Of a stretch of DNA of 64,000 nt, positions 11,208 to 21,476 are shown piece by piece. This DNA comes from Mucor racemosus (taxonomy: Eukaryota > Mucoromycota > Mucoromycetes > Mucorales > Mucoraceae): contig JAPEHQ010000008.1 in assembly GCA_027405735.1 (NCBI GenBank), positions 806,001 to 870,000 on the forward strand. Direction: 5' to 3'. The position numbers and the translations under genes are program-made. How positions within the stretch are numbered: the stretch's first letter is position 1; every line of letters starts with the position of its first letter. Under the pieces are notes generated by a model, which saw nothing but the letters and a program-made list of their open reading frames with translations, was not told the origin of the DNA and made no database searches.

Positions 11208-12874
11208 ATGGGTATCACCATTAATTCTCCACTTCCTTCGAGCTTAGCGTGTAAATATCACAATTAGTGCAAATATATAAATTGATATCTTTTTGGTTTT
11301 TTTTTTTCTCATATAAATATAATTTAGCCGAATGTCGAAAAGCAGCCCGTATATTAAATAGTTTTACAGGTAAATATAACAAGCAAATTTCATAATCCTA
11401 CCACCAAGAAAACTCAATTTTTTCGGTAGATAATGGAAAGGGCGTGGATATTATCATTCCTCCTCATATTCTCAGTGATGCAAAAGGCTTGGCAATATTC
11501 ACTGTTTTGAAAGCTGGATTTTTGTTCTCGGGTCGAGCTGGTTCAGGTTTAGTCATTGCCAGGTAGAAAAAATGAAATGGAAACAAATTGTCATTTTATC
11601 TTATTAACAAACTTTTTCTTTTAGATTGCCAGATGGAAGTAAGTTGTTATTTTTAGAATAAACTATGTGAATGTACACATTTACTCAAAAATATATTCAG
11701 ATTGGTCAGCACCATCTGCAATCATGACAGGCGGTATGGGTTTTGGCGGCCAAGTTGGTGCAGAACTTACTGATTTCATTATGGTTTTAAATACTACTTC
11801 TGCTGTAAAAACATTCATGCATCATGGTTCTATTACTTTGGGTGGAAACATTTCAGGTAAAATAAGGGAATATTTTAAGAATAGTAATGTAACATATATT
11901 TACTATATTTGGAAAAAAAAACGATAGTTGCTGCTGGACCCGTTGGTAGAAATGCTGAAGCATCTGGAACTGCATCTATTAAAAATGTATCTGCTGTGTA
12001 TTCCTATAGCAAGACTCGAGGTTTATTTGCTGGTGTATCACTAGAAGGATCTGTAATTATTGAACGTTTTGATGCTAATAAGAAATTATACGGTAGTAAA
12101 GTAAAGGCTCGCGATTTATTGAATGGTACAATTCCTCCACCTCCAGCTGCAGATGCTCTTTATTCTGCACTAGAAATGAAATCAGGTCATAAAGGAGGCG
12201 GAAGATTTGGACATATGGATAATTTTGATAATAGTTATAGATCAGATAGTCGCTATAGCAGTTCTGATCGAAATTATGATGGCAACAGTGATCCTTACAA
12301 TCGTTACGATGATACACCAAGCAGTAGAAGACCAGATAATGGTAATTATGATAGTATGGACTCTTCGCCTAGTCGTGCTTTATCATTCAATCGAGCTGCT
12401 GTACATAATTTGGCTAAAAATGGTGGTAATGGTGGAAAATTAAGCCCTAATGTGGCAAGAAATAATAGCGGTGGAAACAGACCAAGAGGAAGCAGTATTT
12501 CTTCCTGGAAAAATGATAATAATTACGATTATGATCCTCCAAGACAGATTGCAGCAGCTCCATCCCCCAACCTTACAAGTTACGATAATAATAACAGCCA
12601 AGCTTTAGTTTTAACAAATAATAATGAAGATTCTCGTGCTCGTGCCTTGTTCAACTTTGCCGGTGAACAGGATGGTGATTTAGTGTTCCACAAGGGAGAT
12701 ATTATTACCATTGTTAAGAAATCGGACACTCAGAACGATTGGTGGACTGGAAAAATCGGCAGCCGTCAAGGCATTGTAAGTAAACTTGAATTGATTTTAC
12801 CTGGTAAATAAAAAAGAGAACTAACCCACAGTTGCATTTATTAGTTCCCTGCCAACTTTGTTGAGCCTTTGTAA
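11208..12874 (+). CDS. SYLF domain plus SH3 protein (Ysc84/Lsb3-like)
   Basis: Seven exons: 11208-11250, 11328-11369, 11430-11562, 11625-11638, 11701-11856, 11928-12775, 12845-12874, giving 421 residues. The N-terminal half is a SYLF (DUF500) domain: SECRKAARILNSF, IIPPHILSDAKGLAIFTVLKAGF, FSGRAGSG, WSAPSAI and the GPVGRNAEA block. The middle is low complexity (Asn/Asp/Ser/Arg/Tyr). The C-terminus is an SH3 domain (ALFNFAGEQDGDL, DWWTGKIGSRQGI). Reading through the last intron gives an odd tail; splicing 12776-12844 restores the SH3 end FPANFVEPL, so I take that as the true terminus. Known relatives bind phosphoinositides and actin at endocytic patches. Exon 4 is only 14 nt. Domain order matches the family. 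Confidence 0.92.
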
Positions 12875-13149
12875 AGCGAAAAATTTGACTGGACAAATTA
12901 ATAAATATCGTCTGAAAACTGTACATTACTTTTATTAATAAACTATTATATTATATTTTAATTTACTTAAACACTTTATTTGCCCTCTTCTTCGATATTG
13001 AATCAAATTGGAAATAGTTGTACAGTGTATAGAATATTGCCATATGGGTGCTCTCATGAACCACTGGCTGAATTTGAGATATTTTAAATTTTTGAACGAA
13101 TATTAGATCATTGTTTTTAATAAATTATTTAACTAATTATATCCACCTT

Positions 13150-14090
13150 CAAAGGTACATCTGAAACATACCCTGCAAAATGGGCACGTTTTTCATTCAA
13201 ATTCACTACAAAAACTCATGGAAGTTACAAGGCTTATTTACTCAACTCTCCATAAATTTGAATCAATTGAATCATTGTATCCAGAGGTATCTACTCGAGT
13301 AGAATTTGGATTTTCACAAAATTCAGTTTTTTTCATAGTTTTCCATCTTCAAAATTGGAGCATGTTCTCATTTCTATAACTAATCTCATGCTAAGTATTT
13401 TAGGATATATGCATCTTAGACTCTGGTGAATAGATAGAAAATGGTCGCATTATGCTACCAGTTTCTAAATTTATTTTATACTTCATAAAAAGCTCCAAAA
13501 CGCGTAAAATTTGCTGCTTATCTCTTAAAAAGTGGATCTGACTTTTTATCCCTACTCAACATTTTTTCCACTAGACAATACGAAGAAAAAAATTATACGC
13601 CAATATGCCTGAGATGTTCAGTTTTAATCTAAAATTGAGTATCCAGAAATATCCTATTTCTAGCAGTTGGTATAACGTTTTTAGTCCTAATGTTTCAGAT
13701 TTTTACCACTAATTCACTGCTAAAACCAAAAGCTTTGAGCCCCCATATCTCTGCAAAATATTAAGCTGTACTAACATAATCTAGTGATAAAGCTTGCTTG
13801 TTTTAGAATGCTTTATAGCATGTGTTAATATGAAAGGATTCTGAGCACTTTTATTATTTTCATTTTTAACATTTTTGCAGTAGATTTCAAAATATTCGTT
13901 AAATTGATCTGCATTTTTTTTTCATTAATATTATAGAGCTCATTGGGCTCTATTGGATGCAATTTAGTTTTTTTCAAAATATTAAGTGCGATCATTACTA
14001 CTAAATTGCATAATTTGATATGTAGAAAACTCTTGAAGCATTCATTCTTTTTTTTAGCAGTGCTGCAAATCATCTTTCAATATGACTGGA
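13150..14090 (-). repeat. R3 repeat (inverted copy)
   Basis: Full-length R3 block in reverse orientation, continuous with composite-repeat copy A2. It contains an 82-codon minus-strand frame (13825-14073) whose protein is identical to that of the mirror frame at 18505-18753. Only the part from 13606 onward belongs to the near-perfect inverted repeat; 13150-13605 is R3 sequence much more diverged from its counterpart. Confidence 0.7.
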
Positions 14091-14099
14091 GATTATTAA

Positions 14100-15901
14100 T
14101 GAATCAGAGAAAATGCAACTAGTAAAAAACTGATAACTAATGTACATCGAGGTCAAGGTAAATAAAAGATGCATTCATTGTGTAGTGGAAATCGCAACAT
14201 TTTGGTGGATAGAAATTACAGGACCAAAATGTTGTATTTGCCTCAGGATTTTTAAAAGGGTGTTAAAAGCATACTTTATCAAACTTACTTAGATCTTAAA
14301 TACTCACCATATGCTATTAGTGTCATCTTGTGTTTTTTATTTAATTAATTGCTGTATTAGTAAAAATCAAGCATTTCATAGCTTACTGTATAACAATGAC
14401 AGTGGGATATTTCTAAGTTTAGTTGGTATTTATCATAAGGCGGGCTGATGATACGTTTGATACTACTGTAGATGGAATTAGTCAATTTAATTTATGGAAT
14501 TTGAATGCAAATACCGAGGAACTGTTTTTAGGTACTACTTAAGTTGGCTCTGGTAATAAAGCATTGAATAAATTGGCTTGGGACACAACATACGGCAAAA
14601 AGGTGGCAATAGGTTCCAGTGATGGCCATTTTTATGTTTATGATATTATTGGAGAGGTAAGAGTAAAAAAAAAAAAACTTAATGTAAATCACCTCTAGCG
14701 CAATAATTATAAAGTAAGACTATATTATCATCAAATAAACTACCACACAATATTAACATGTATAAAAGTTTACAGTAATTAGCTTGAATCAAGTGGGTAC
14801 AGTATCGTAAATTCTTGAAAAAGTTCTCACGTATTATAAAATCTCTTATTTTTAAGACTTACAAGGCTTATAAGCGGAATATTAATTTCAAAAATTATTC
14901 TTGTCCAGATCATCAATTTTGACATTTTTTAAATTTTTTTTTCTAGTTTTGCAAATTTAGCGTTAATTATACTACCAATTATAAAAACAAAAAATATACA
15001 CATATAGAGAATTTAGCGCTCTATCTGCTCAATAAAAAATAGCAAACATTTTTATTGCAAAATATTACATGAAAATCCTTTAATCAAAAAACCGTTTTTG
15101 GGCCAAAAATGCTAAGTTTTATTACTTAACATTTAATATTAAGCTTTTATAAAATGCGTATTAGTCATGGCTACAATTTTCTCTCACAATGTAGTATATT
15201 TAAACGTTGATTTTGGTATCAAAAGTTGATTTTTCTGTTTTTTGATCAAAATCATGAGTGTTGGTAAGGATAAAATGAGCCCTGAAAATGTCCGCTACAA
15301 AAACTGAATTTTCAGACCGTACGTGGTTAAATATAAAAAAAGTTATAATAAAAATGCTTTTTTATTTAAAACTTAGATATATACCATAGTATAAGAGACT
15401 TAGCCGTTCGATCTTGCTATGCTCAATTACGGTGTTGCTCTACGGGCTCGCTTTTGCAATTTTTTAAGGAATGTATGATATGCAGACGGTTTTTCTGGTA
15501 GAAAATGCATGTTGTTTCTATGTTAACAGAGATTGCATATTCTGTTAAGTTTATGGGTTGATGCGTTGTAATGCTGCTTTTACATTGGCTGAAATGAGCA
15601 ATTTAGTAGGGTTTTAATTGCGCTAAATAATAATGTAAAGCCTTGAAAATCCTTTTTTTCATGTGTTGTTTCTCTCTTTTTGCTTTCATATTCCAAGGAT
15701 GCTGAAGTGAACTAAGCTAGATTCCATCATAAAATACCTAAATTAAATGTCATCTCATTGAAATCATGCTATCAACAAAGATAAGACTGTATAGTAATGA
15801 TAGATAATTGCATGAAGATAGCAAGGGTATAATACTCGAATGAGATGTTAAAATACTAACGTAATGTGGGATATCCCAAATAAAAAATACAATACGTACA
15901 T
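14100..15901 (-). repeat. Composite repeat, copy A2 (within left arm)
   Basis: Reverse-orientation copy of the composite repeat, recognised by the dynein fragment at 14441-14656, the CTGAAAATGTCCGCTAC block (15281-15297) and the terminal stretch near 15600-15720. Essentially identical to copy A3 but visibly diverged from A1, A4 and A5. Confidence 0.75.
14441..14656 (+). pseudogene. Captured dynein intermediate chain fragment (in copy A2)
   Basis: Best preserved with its mirror copy. Reads DDTFDTTVDG, QFNLWNLNANTEE, a stop, then VGSGNKALNKLAWD, GKKVAIGSSDGHFYVYD and ..GE, immediately followed by GTAAGAG. That is the order of the last WD40 blade in cytoplasmic dynein intermediate chain, and the GTAAG looks like the original exon's splice donor. 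A retained donor implies DNA-level capture of an exon edge rather than retroposition of mRNA. The in-frame stop and the short length rule out a working dynein gene. Confidence 0.78.
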
Positions 15902-16136
15902 GCTTATCAAGTAGAACAAGTAAAGGCTCTTCTGAAAGCATGGTTGACAGAATATATTTAAAATGCTGATCTAGATCCACCAAATCAATAACCAAACAAC
16001 CCAAAATTTATACTCCTCAAAATTAATGGAATTGTTGGCAATTGCAATACAATTGCCAGATAGTAAATAATCACCAAATAATATACAGTAAATAGAGACG
16101 TAGAATAACCATTTTATTGCACATTATCCATATTTT
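15902..16136. repeat. Spacer part 1 of inverted repeat: family 2 LTR-like fragment
   Basis: Shares AAGTAGAACAAGTAAAGG-type sequence and following segments with 29395-29640 (same orientation) and with 4963-5190 (inverted), but is more diverged. It ends where the family 1 LTR begins at 16137. Confidence 0.4.
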
Positions 16137-16670
16137 TGTCGTATATTTTCAGGAATGATAAATAATGCTTAAAAAAGAATACAATTAAAAAAGAATGAGT
16201 AATGAATTAGTTCTTCAACTGTATAAGAAAAAAAAGATATCGTTTATTTAGATATAAAAATATGGCCTTTTATATTGATGTGACATTGAAATCCTGCGGT
16301 GTAATTTAAGGCACTATTAAACCATTAGATCTGTTTGATAATAATCTATGGATTGAAATGGATCAATCATAGTTTAACCGTTCTTGCAGAGCTTGTGAGT
16401 TGTCTTGTTTCAATGCTGCGCTAATTGTGCTTGGATGTTGATTTGATAGCTACTTGATTGGTTAACCGCTGGGATAAAATAGTATGGTGTCATAATTGAG
16501 GTCCAAGCGTTCTTGGTGATTACTGGATTAAACTTGGTACGCTAGGAATTTCTTACATCCGATATCAAGACTTGCACTTCAATACATGTCGTAATCAATA
16601 GATTGTAAGATGTACTGTATTGATACTGTAAAAGGTGATAACGTATGATACTAGTAGGTGGAATACAACA
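16137..16670 (-). mobile_element. Solo LTR, family 1, in spacer of the inverted repeat
   Basis: A 534-bp LTR in minus orientation: plus-strand edges TGTCGTATATTTTC and GTGGAATACAACA, i.e. TG...CA. Related copies are at 34488-35019, 35459-35987, 36955-38506 (interrupted) and, truncated, at 30266-30426 and 43478-43829. The flanking five bases differ (ATTTT against ATAAG), so the target duplication has been lost, as expected if a rearrangement used one LTR edge. The right arm of the inverted repeat starts 6 bp after this edge. Confidence 0.8.
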
Positions 16671-16676
16671 ATAAGG

Positions 16677-18480
16677 ATGTACGTATTGTATTTTTTATTT
16701 GGGATATCCCACATTACGTTAGTATTTTAACATCTCATTCGAGTATTATACCCTTGCTATCTTCATGCAATTATCTATCATTACTATACAGTCTTATCTT
16801 TGTTGATAGCATGATTTCAATGAGATGACATTTAATTTAGGTATTTTATGATGGAATCTAGCTTAGTTCACTTCAGCATCCTTGGAATATGAAAGCAAAA
16901 AGAGAGAAACAACACATGAAAAAAAGGATTTTCAAGGCTTTACATTATTATTTAGCGCAATTAAAACCCTACTAAATTGCTCATTTCAGCCAATGTAAAA
17001 GCAGCATTACAACGCATCAACCCATAAACTTAACAGAATATGCAATCTCTGTTAACATAGAAACAACATGCATTTTCTACCAGAAAAACCGTCTGCATAT
17101 CATACATTCCTTAAAAAATTGCAAAAGCGAGCCCGTAGAGCAACACCGTAATTGAGCATAGCAAGATCGAACGGCTAAGTCTCTTATACTATGGTATATA
17201 TCTAAGTTTTAAATAAAAAAGCATTTTTATTATAACTTTTTTTATATTTAACCACGTACGGTCTGAAAATTCAGTTTTTGTAGCGGACATTTTCAGGGCT
17301 CATTTTATCCTTACCAACACTCATGATTTTGATCAAAAAACAGAAAAATCAACTTTTGATACCAAAATCAACGTTTAAATATACTACATTGTGAGAGAAA
17401 ATTGTAGCCATGACTAATACGCATTTTATAAAAGCTTAATATTAAATGTTAAGTAATAAAACTTAGCATTTTTGGCCCAAAAACGGTTTTTTGATTAAAG
17501 GATTTTCATGTAATATTTTGCAATAAAAATGTTTGTTATTTTTTATTGAGCAGATAGAGCGCTAAATTCTCTATATGTGTATATTTTTTGTTTTTATAAT
17601 TGGTAGTATAATTAACGCTAAATTTGCAAAACTAGAAAAAAAAATTTAAAAAATGTCAAAATTGATGATCTGGACAAGAATAATTTTTGAAATTAATATT
17701 CCGCTTATAAGCCTTGTAAGTCTTAAAAATAAGAGATTTTATAATACGTGAGAACTTTTTCAAGAATTTACGATACTGTACCCACTTGATTCAAGCTAAT
17801 TACTGTAAACTTTTATACATGTTAATATTGTGTGGTAGTTTATTTGATGATAATATAGTCTTACTTTATAATTATTGCGCTAGAGGTGATTTACATTAAG
17901 TTTTTTTTTTTTTACTCTTACCTCTCCAATAATATCATAAACATAAAAATGGCCATCACTGGAACCTATTGCCACCTTTTTGCCGTATGTTGTGTCCCAA
18001 GCCAATTTATTCAATGCTTTATTACCAGAGCCAACTTAAGTAGTACCTAAAAACAGTTCCTCGGTATTTGCATTCAAATTCCATAAATTAAATTGACTAA
18101 TTCCATCTACAGTAGTATCAAACGTATCATCAGCCCGCCTTATGATAAATACCAACTAAACTTAGAAATATCCCACTGTCATTGTTATACAGTAAGCTAT
18201 GAAATGCTTGATTTTTACTAATACAGCAATTAATTAAATAAAAAACACAAGATGACACTAATAGCATATGGTGAGTATTTAAGATCTAAGTAAGTTTGAT
18301 AAAGTATGCTTTTAACACCCTTTTAAAAATCCTGAGGCAAATACAACATTTTGGTCCTGTAATTTCTATCCACCAAAATGTTGCGATTTCCACTACACAA
18401 TGAATGCATCTTTTATTTACCTTGACCTCGATGTACATTAGTTATCAGTTTTTTACTAGTTGCATTTTCTCTGATTCATT
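16677..18480 (+). repeat. Composite repeat, copy A3 (within right arm)
   Basis: Plus-orientation copy running directly into R3 at about 18480, which shows that the two blocks are contiguous in an undisrupted copy. Copy A5 shows the same junction around 40870. Confidence 0.75.
17922..18137 (-). pseudogene. Captured dynein intermediate chain fragment (in copy A3)
   Basis: Exact mirror of the fragment at 14441-14656, with the same internal stop and the same retained GTAAGAG donor-like sequence. See copy A2 for the protein-level match. Confidence 0.78.
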
Positions 18481-19110
18481 AATAATCTCCAGTCATATTG
18501 AAAGATGATTTGCAGCACTGCTAAAAAAAAGAATGAATGCTTCAAGAGTTTTCTACATATCAAATTATGCAATTTAGTAGTAATGATCGCACTTAATATT
18601 TTGAAAAAAACTAAATTGCATCCAATAGAGCCCAATGAGCTCTATAATATTAATGAAAAAAAAATGCAGATCAATTTAACGAATATTTTGAAATCTACTG
18701 CAAAAATGTTAAAAATGAAAATAATAAAAGTGCTCAGAATCCTTTCATATTAACACATGCTATAAAGCATTCTAAAACAAGCAAGCTTTATCACTAGATT
18801 ATGTTAGTACAGCTTAATATTTTGCAGAGATATGGGGGCTCAAAGCTTTTGGTTTTAGCAGTGAATTAGTGGTAAAAATCTGAAACATTAGGACTAAAAA
18901 CGTTATACCAACTGCTAGAAATAGGATATTTCTGGATACTCAATTTTAGATTAAAACTGAACATCTCAGGCACACCTTTGAATTTTTTCATCTTGCCGTT
19001 ATTCATTAAAAGAGGCACTTTAGCAGAGATTAGAAATCGGGCCTGTTGTTTATGTGAAACATCAGTAAATTTTATAATACTCTCGATTCTTTTACGAGGT
19101 ACAGGATATT
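18480..19110 (+). repeat. R3 repeat
   Basis: Continuation of copy A3. Contains the 82-codon frame 18505-18753 (starting MICSTAKKKNECFK), identical to the frame in the left arm. Similarity to other R3 copies fades towards 19110. Confidence 0.65.
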
Positions 19111-19861
19111 CTCTGGAAGGTTCAAATTAATACTATCAATGTATATATGTATATATGTATATTAGTATATAATATATACTCCAAGCGTTATAACACCCCC
19201 ATACATACCAAAACATTTCTTGAAGCATGAACTCACAGAAATAGTTTATTTGCTTTTTTTGGAAAAGATCCATAGAACGAAGCTACTGTAATATTAATAA
19301 TAAGAAAGTTTTTAACGGCTTATATTCTGGCATATGTGCAATAAGACTCTTTTGATTTTATTTTATTTTATCCATTGAATAATATCTCGTAATTATCACA
19401 TTGAAATATCAAAAGAATACGTATCTCATTGGTTAGGTCAATTTTGGTTGTGTATATCATTTTTTTTATCGAACTTGCCGCTTTTAGAACTTTATTTTGA
19501 TAAGGATGTTACCTATAAATGATTGAAGTCCTGGGAATTACCACATTTTCATGTGAAAACCAGAAAAAATCATTGTCATTTTAAAATATGCATGTAACAT
19601 ACCATCATATTGTTGAAAATATGCTCATTTAATGTTACCCAACTCCCCAACCCCCATGATTATCACCATGTATTCAATATGTATATTATTTTGAAGAGAA
19701 AAAAAAGAAAGAAAGAAATTTAATAACAATTTGTAAAGGCAACTAATTCTTATCTATATAATGTTGTAAAAACATCATGTTTTTAAGGGGTAAAAATAGG
19801 ATAAATAATTATAAATAATCAAGAATGAAAGAATAACAAAATGAATAAATGAATGGTGTTT
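19111..19861. other. Intergenic, 3' flank of peroxidase gene
   Basis: Contains an AT microsatellite at 19141-19183 (TATATGTATA-type) and otherwise nothing recognised. Confidence 0.45.
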
Positions 19862-20860
19862 TTACATCTTTGATCTCTTTGCAACACCCAACTCTATTAA
19901 TTTAAGGAAGGCAGCAGCGAAATCATCAAAGAATTTTTGTTGATCCTTGGCATAGAGTTCAACATATTGACGGAAAGGCTCTTCCAAAAGTGCCATATCA
20001 GTGGGCAACATCATAATTTCTCCTTCATCTTCGTCAACAAATTGTTTGGGACCATCCCATTTCTTTTCAACCCATGTAACATTAAGCAAAAGCTTGTAGC
20101 TATAAATAAGAGAATGAGTCCATATTTCCTTTACATTTAATACAATGTTTTCAAAAACTTACAATTGATTAGAGAAACGAGTAGGATTATAGGTCCAGGG
20201 GCCATCGAAACCAGAACGATCAGCATGACAACGACCGACAGTGTGAGCACCAATCAAGGCAACAGTTTCTTGAACGGTGAAGCCCATACGAGAGACAAAG
20301 ACATCAAGAACATGATCCTTTCCAAGAGCACCGTCGGGAAGACGACCCAGAGGAGGACAATCGGTCTCATTACCCTTATCACGACGACCACCGGTCCATT
20401 CAATATGAGGACCACCCATATGTTCAACAGCAACACAACCAGCGAGGCTAGATGAGGATTGAGTAAATACTACGAATATAAAACTTATTGATTTCCAATA
20501 TAAATACTTACGTCCACAAATCAGCATGTGAAATCCAAGTATGTTTAGCTTTAATAGGGTCAAGGAAATGTCTGGCATGATCTAAACCAGCATTTGCAGG
20601 GTCTTCTGCCTCAGATTTATGACGCATAGTAGCACCATCACTGCCACCATCCTTATGATTCTTATCATAAGTGCCACTAGCATGCCATGCTAAACGAAGA
20701 CTTTATAATGGCATTAGAAATGAGCATTGATACTGCTAACATTTGATACTTACACAACAGGAGCAAATGATCCATCATCATATTCTTCATTGGGGAATGC
20801 CTTGGCAATATCCTCTCTAACTTCAGTATATTTATCAGGGGAAGCTTGGGATGTAGACAT
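19862..20860 (-). CDS. Class I haem peroxidase (cytochrome c / ascorbate peroxidase type)
   Basis: Reduces H2O2 using a haem. Four exons on the minus strand: 20860-20754, 20700-20512, 20447-20163, 20099-19862, giving 272 residues. Distal site [10 protein letters not shown] with Arg38, Trp41 and His42; proximal haem ligand His167 in [12 protein letters not shown]; Trp183 in the DGPW block corresponds to the tryptophan that forms the radical in yeast Ccp1. C-terminal blocks MLPTD and [16 protein letters not shown] are typical of class I enzymes. The N-terminus ([11 protein letters not shown]) has no mitochondrial presequence, so a cytosolic form is likely unless an upstream exon exists; the last residues RSKM are not a standard peroxisomal signal. 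Electron donor (cytochrome c or ascorbate) cannot be decided by eye. Divergent from the carrier gene. Confidence 0.93.
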
Positions 20861-21476
20861 TTTATAAGTTTATTAAGAGAGTGAGGGGTTATCTAATGAA
20901 ATGTAAATTGGAAGAAAGAAAAGAAGAAGAAGAAGAAGGAAAAAAAAGAGAACAAATATAATGATGGGATATCGGCCCAGTCACTGCGTAAAAACCCAAA
21001 AAATTGACATACAGCCCAAGGCAAAGCAACACAACAAGACCATGAATTTGGGAGCAGAAATAAGAAGAAAAATTTATATGCTTATGCAATGGAATTGATT
21101 TCACATGGAGATTTAATATTTATTGTAAATGATTGTTTGTTCGGGTTACAGCGGAATACATGTGAGAACCGCAATAATTTTATCTCTGTCAGCAAAATTA
21201 AATTGTAGATTTGAACTGTTACTCAATCTCTCCACACTTTAACTTGATTGGCTATTTGGTTCATTTCACATGCCCCCTTTTGCTTGAATCCCAGTAAGAA
21301 ATTACAGTTGAGCAATTATACCCTGCTCAAGTCACTTTTTCCCCAGATTGTTCATGACACATCCAATATCAGCGATATTTTTCTATTGCCATTTAAACCT
21401 TTCTTTTTCGTATTTTCTTTTTCCTCTTTTTTTTCTTTTTCTATAATAAATCTTGATTTAATAATTATAAATAAAA
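20861..21476. promoter_or_regulatory. Divergent promoter region: peroxidase / peroxisomal carrier
   Basis: 616 bp between two head-to-head start codons. It has a GAAGAAGAAGAAGAAG purine run on the peroxidase side (20921-20937) and a CTTTTTCCTC/TTTTCTTTTT pyrimidine run on the carrier side (21416-21440). Mirror-image pyrimidine tracts are consistent with separate start regions. No specific factor site is claimed. Confidence 0.5.

Larger units (their letters stand above)
13606..15901. repeat. Left arm of near-perfect 2.3 kb inverted repeat
   Basis: Pairs base for base with 16677-18972: paired positions sum to 32578 at both ends and at the internal points checked, so there is no net insertion or deletion over 2296 bp. 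A 13-base A run at 14667-14679 is matched by a 13-base T run, and the 82-codon frames are identical. The arm comprises R3 plus composite-repeat copy A2. The spacer is 775 bp (15902-16676). Confidence 0.88.
16677..18972. repeat. Right arm of near-perfect 2.3 kb inverted repeat
   Basis: Mirror of 13606-15901. Beyond 18972 the sequence is still R3-related but only weakly similar to the corresponding sequence left of 13606, so near-identity stops abruptly inside older homology. That pattern fits gene conversion or a template-switch duplication. Confidence 0.88.
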
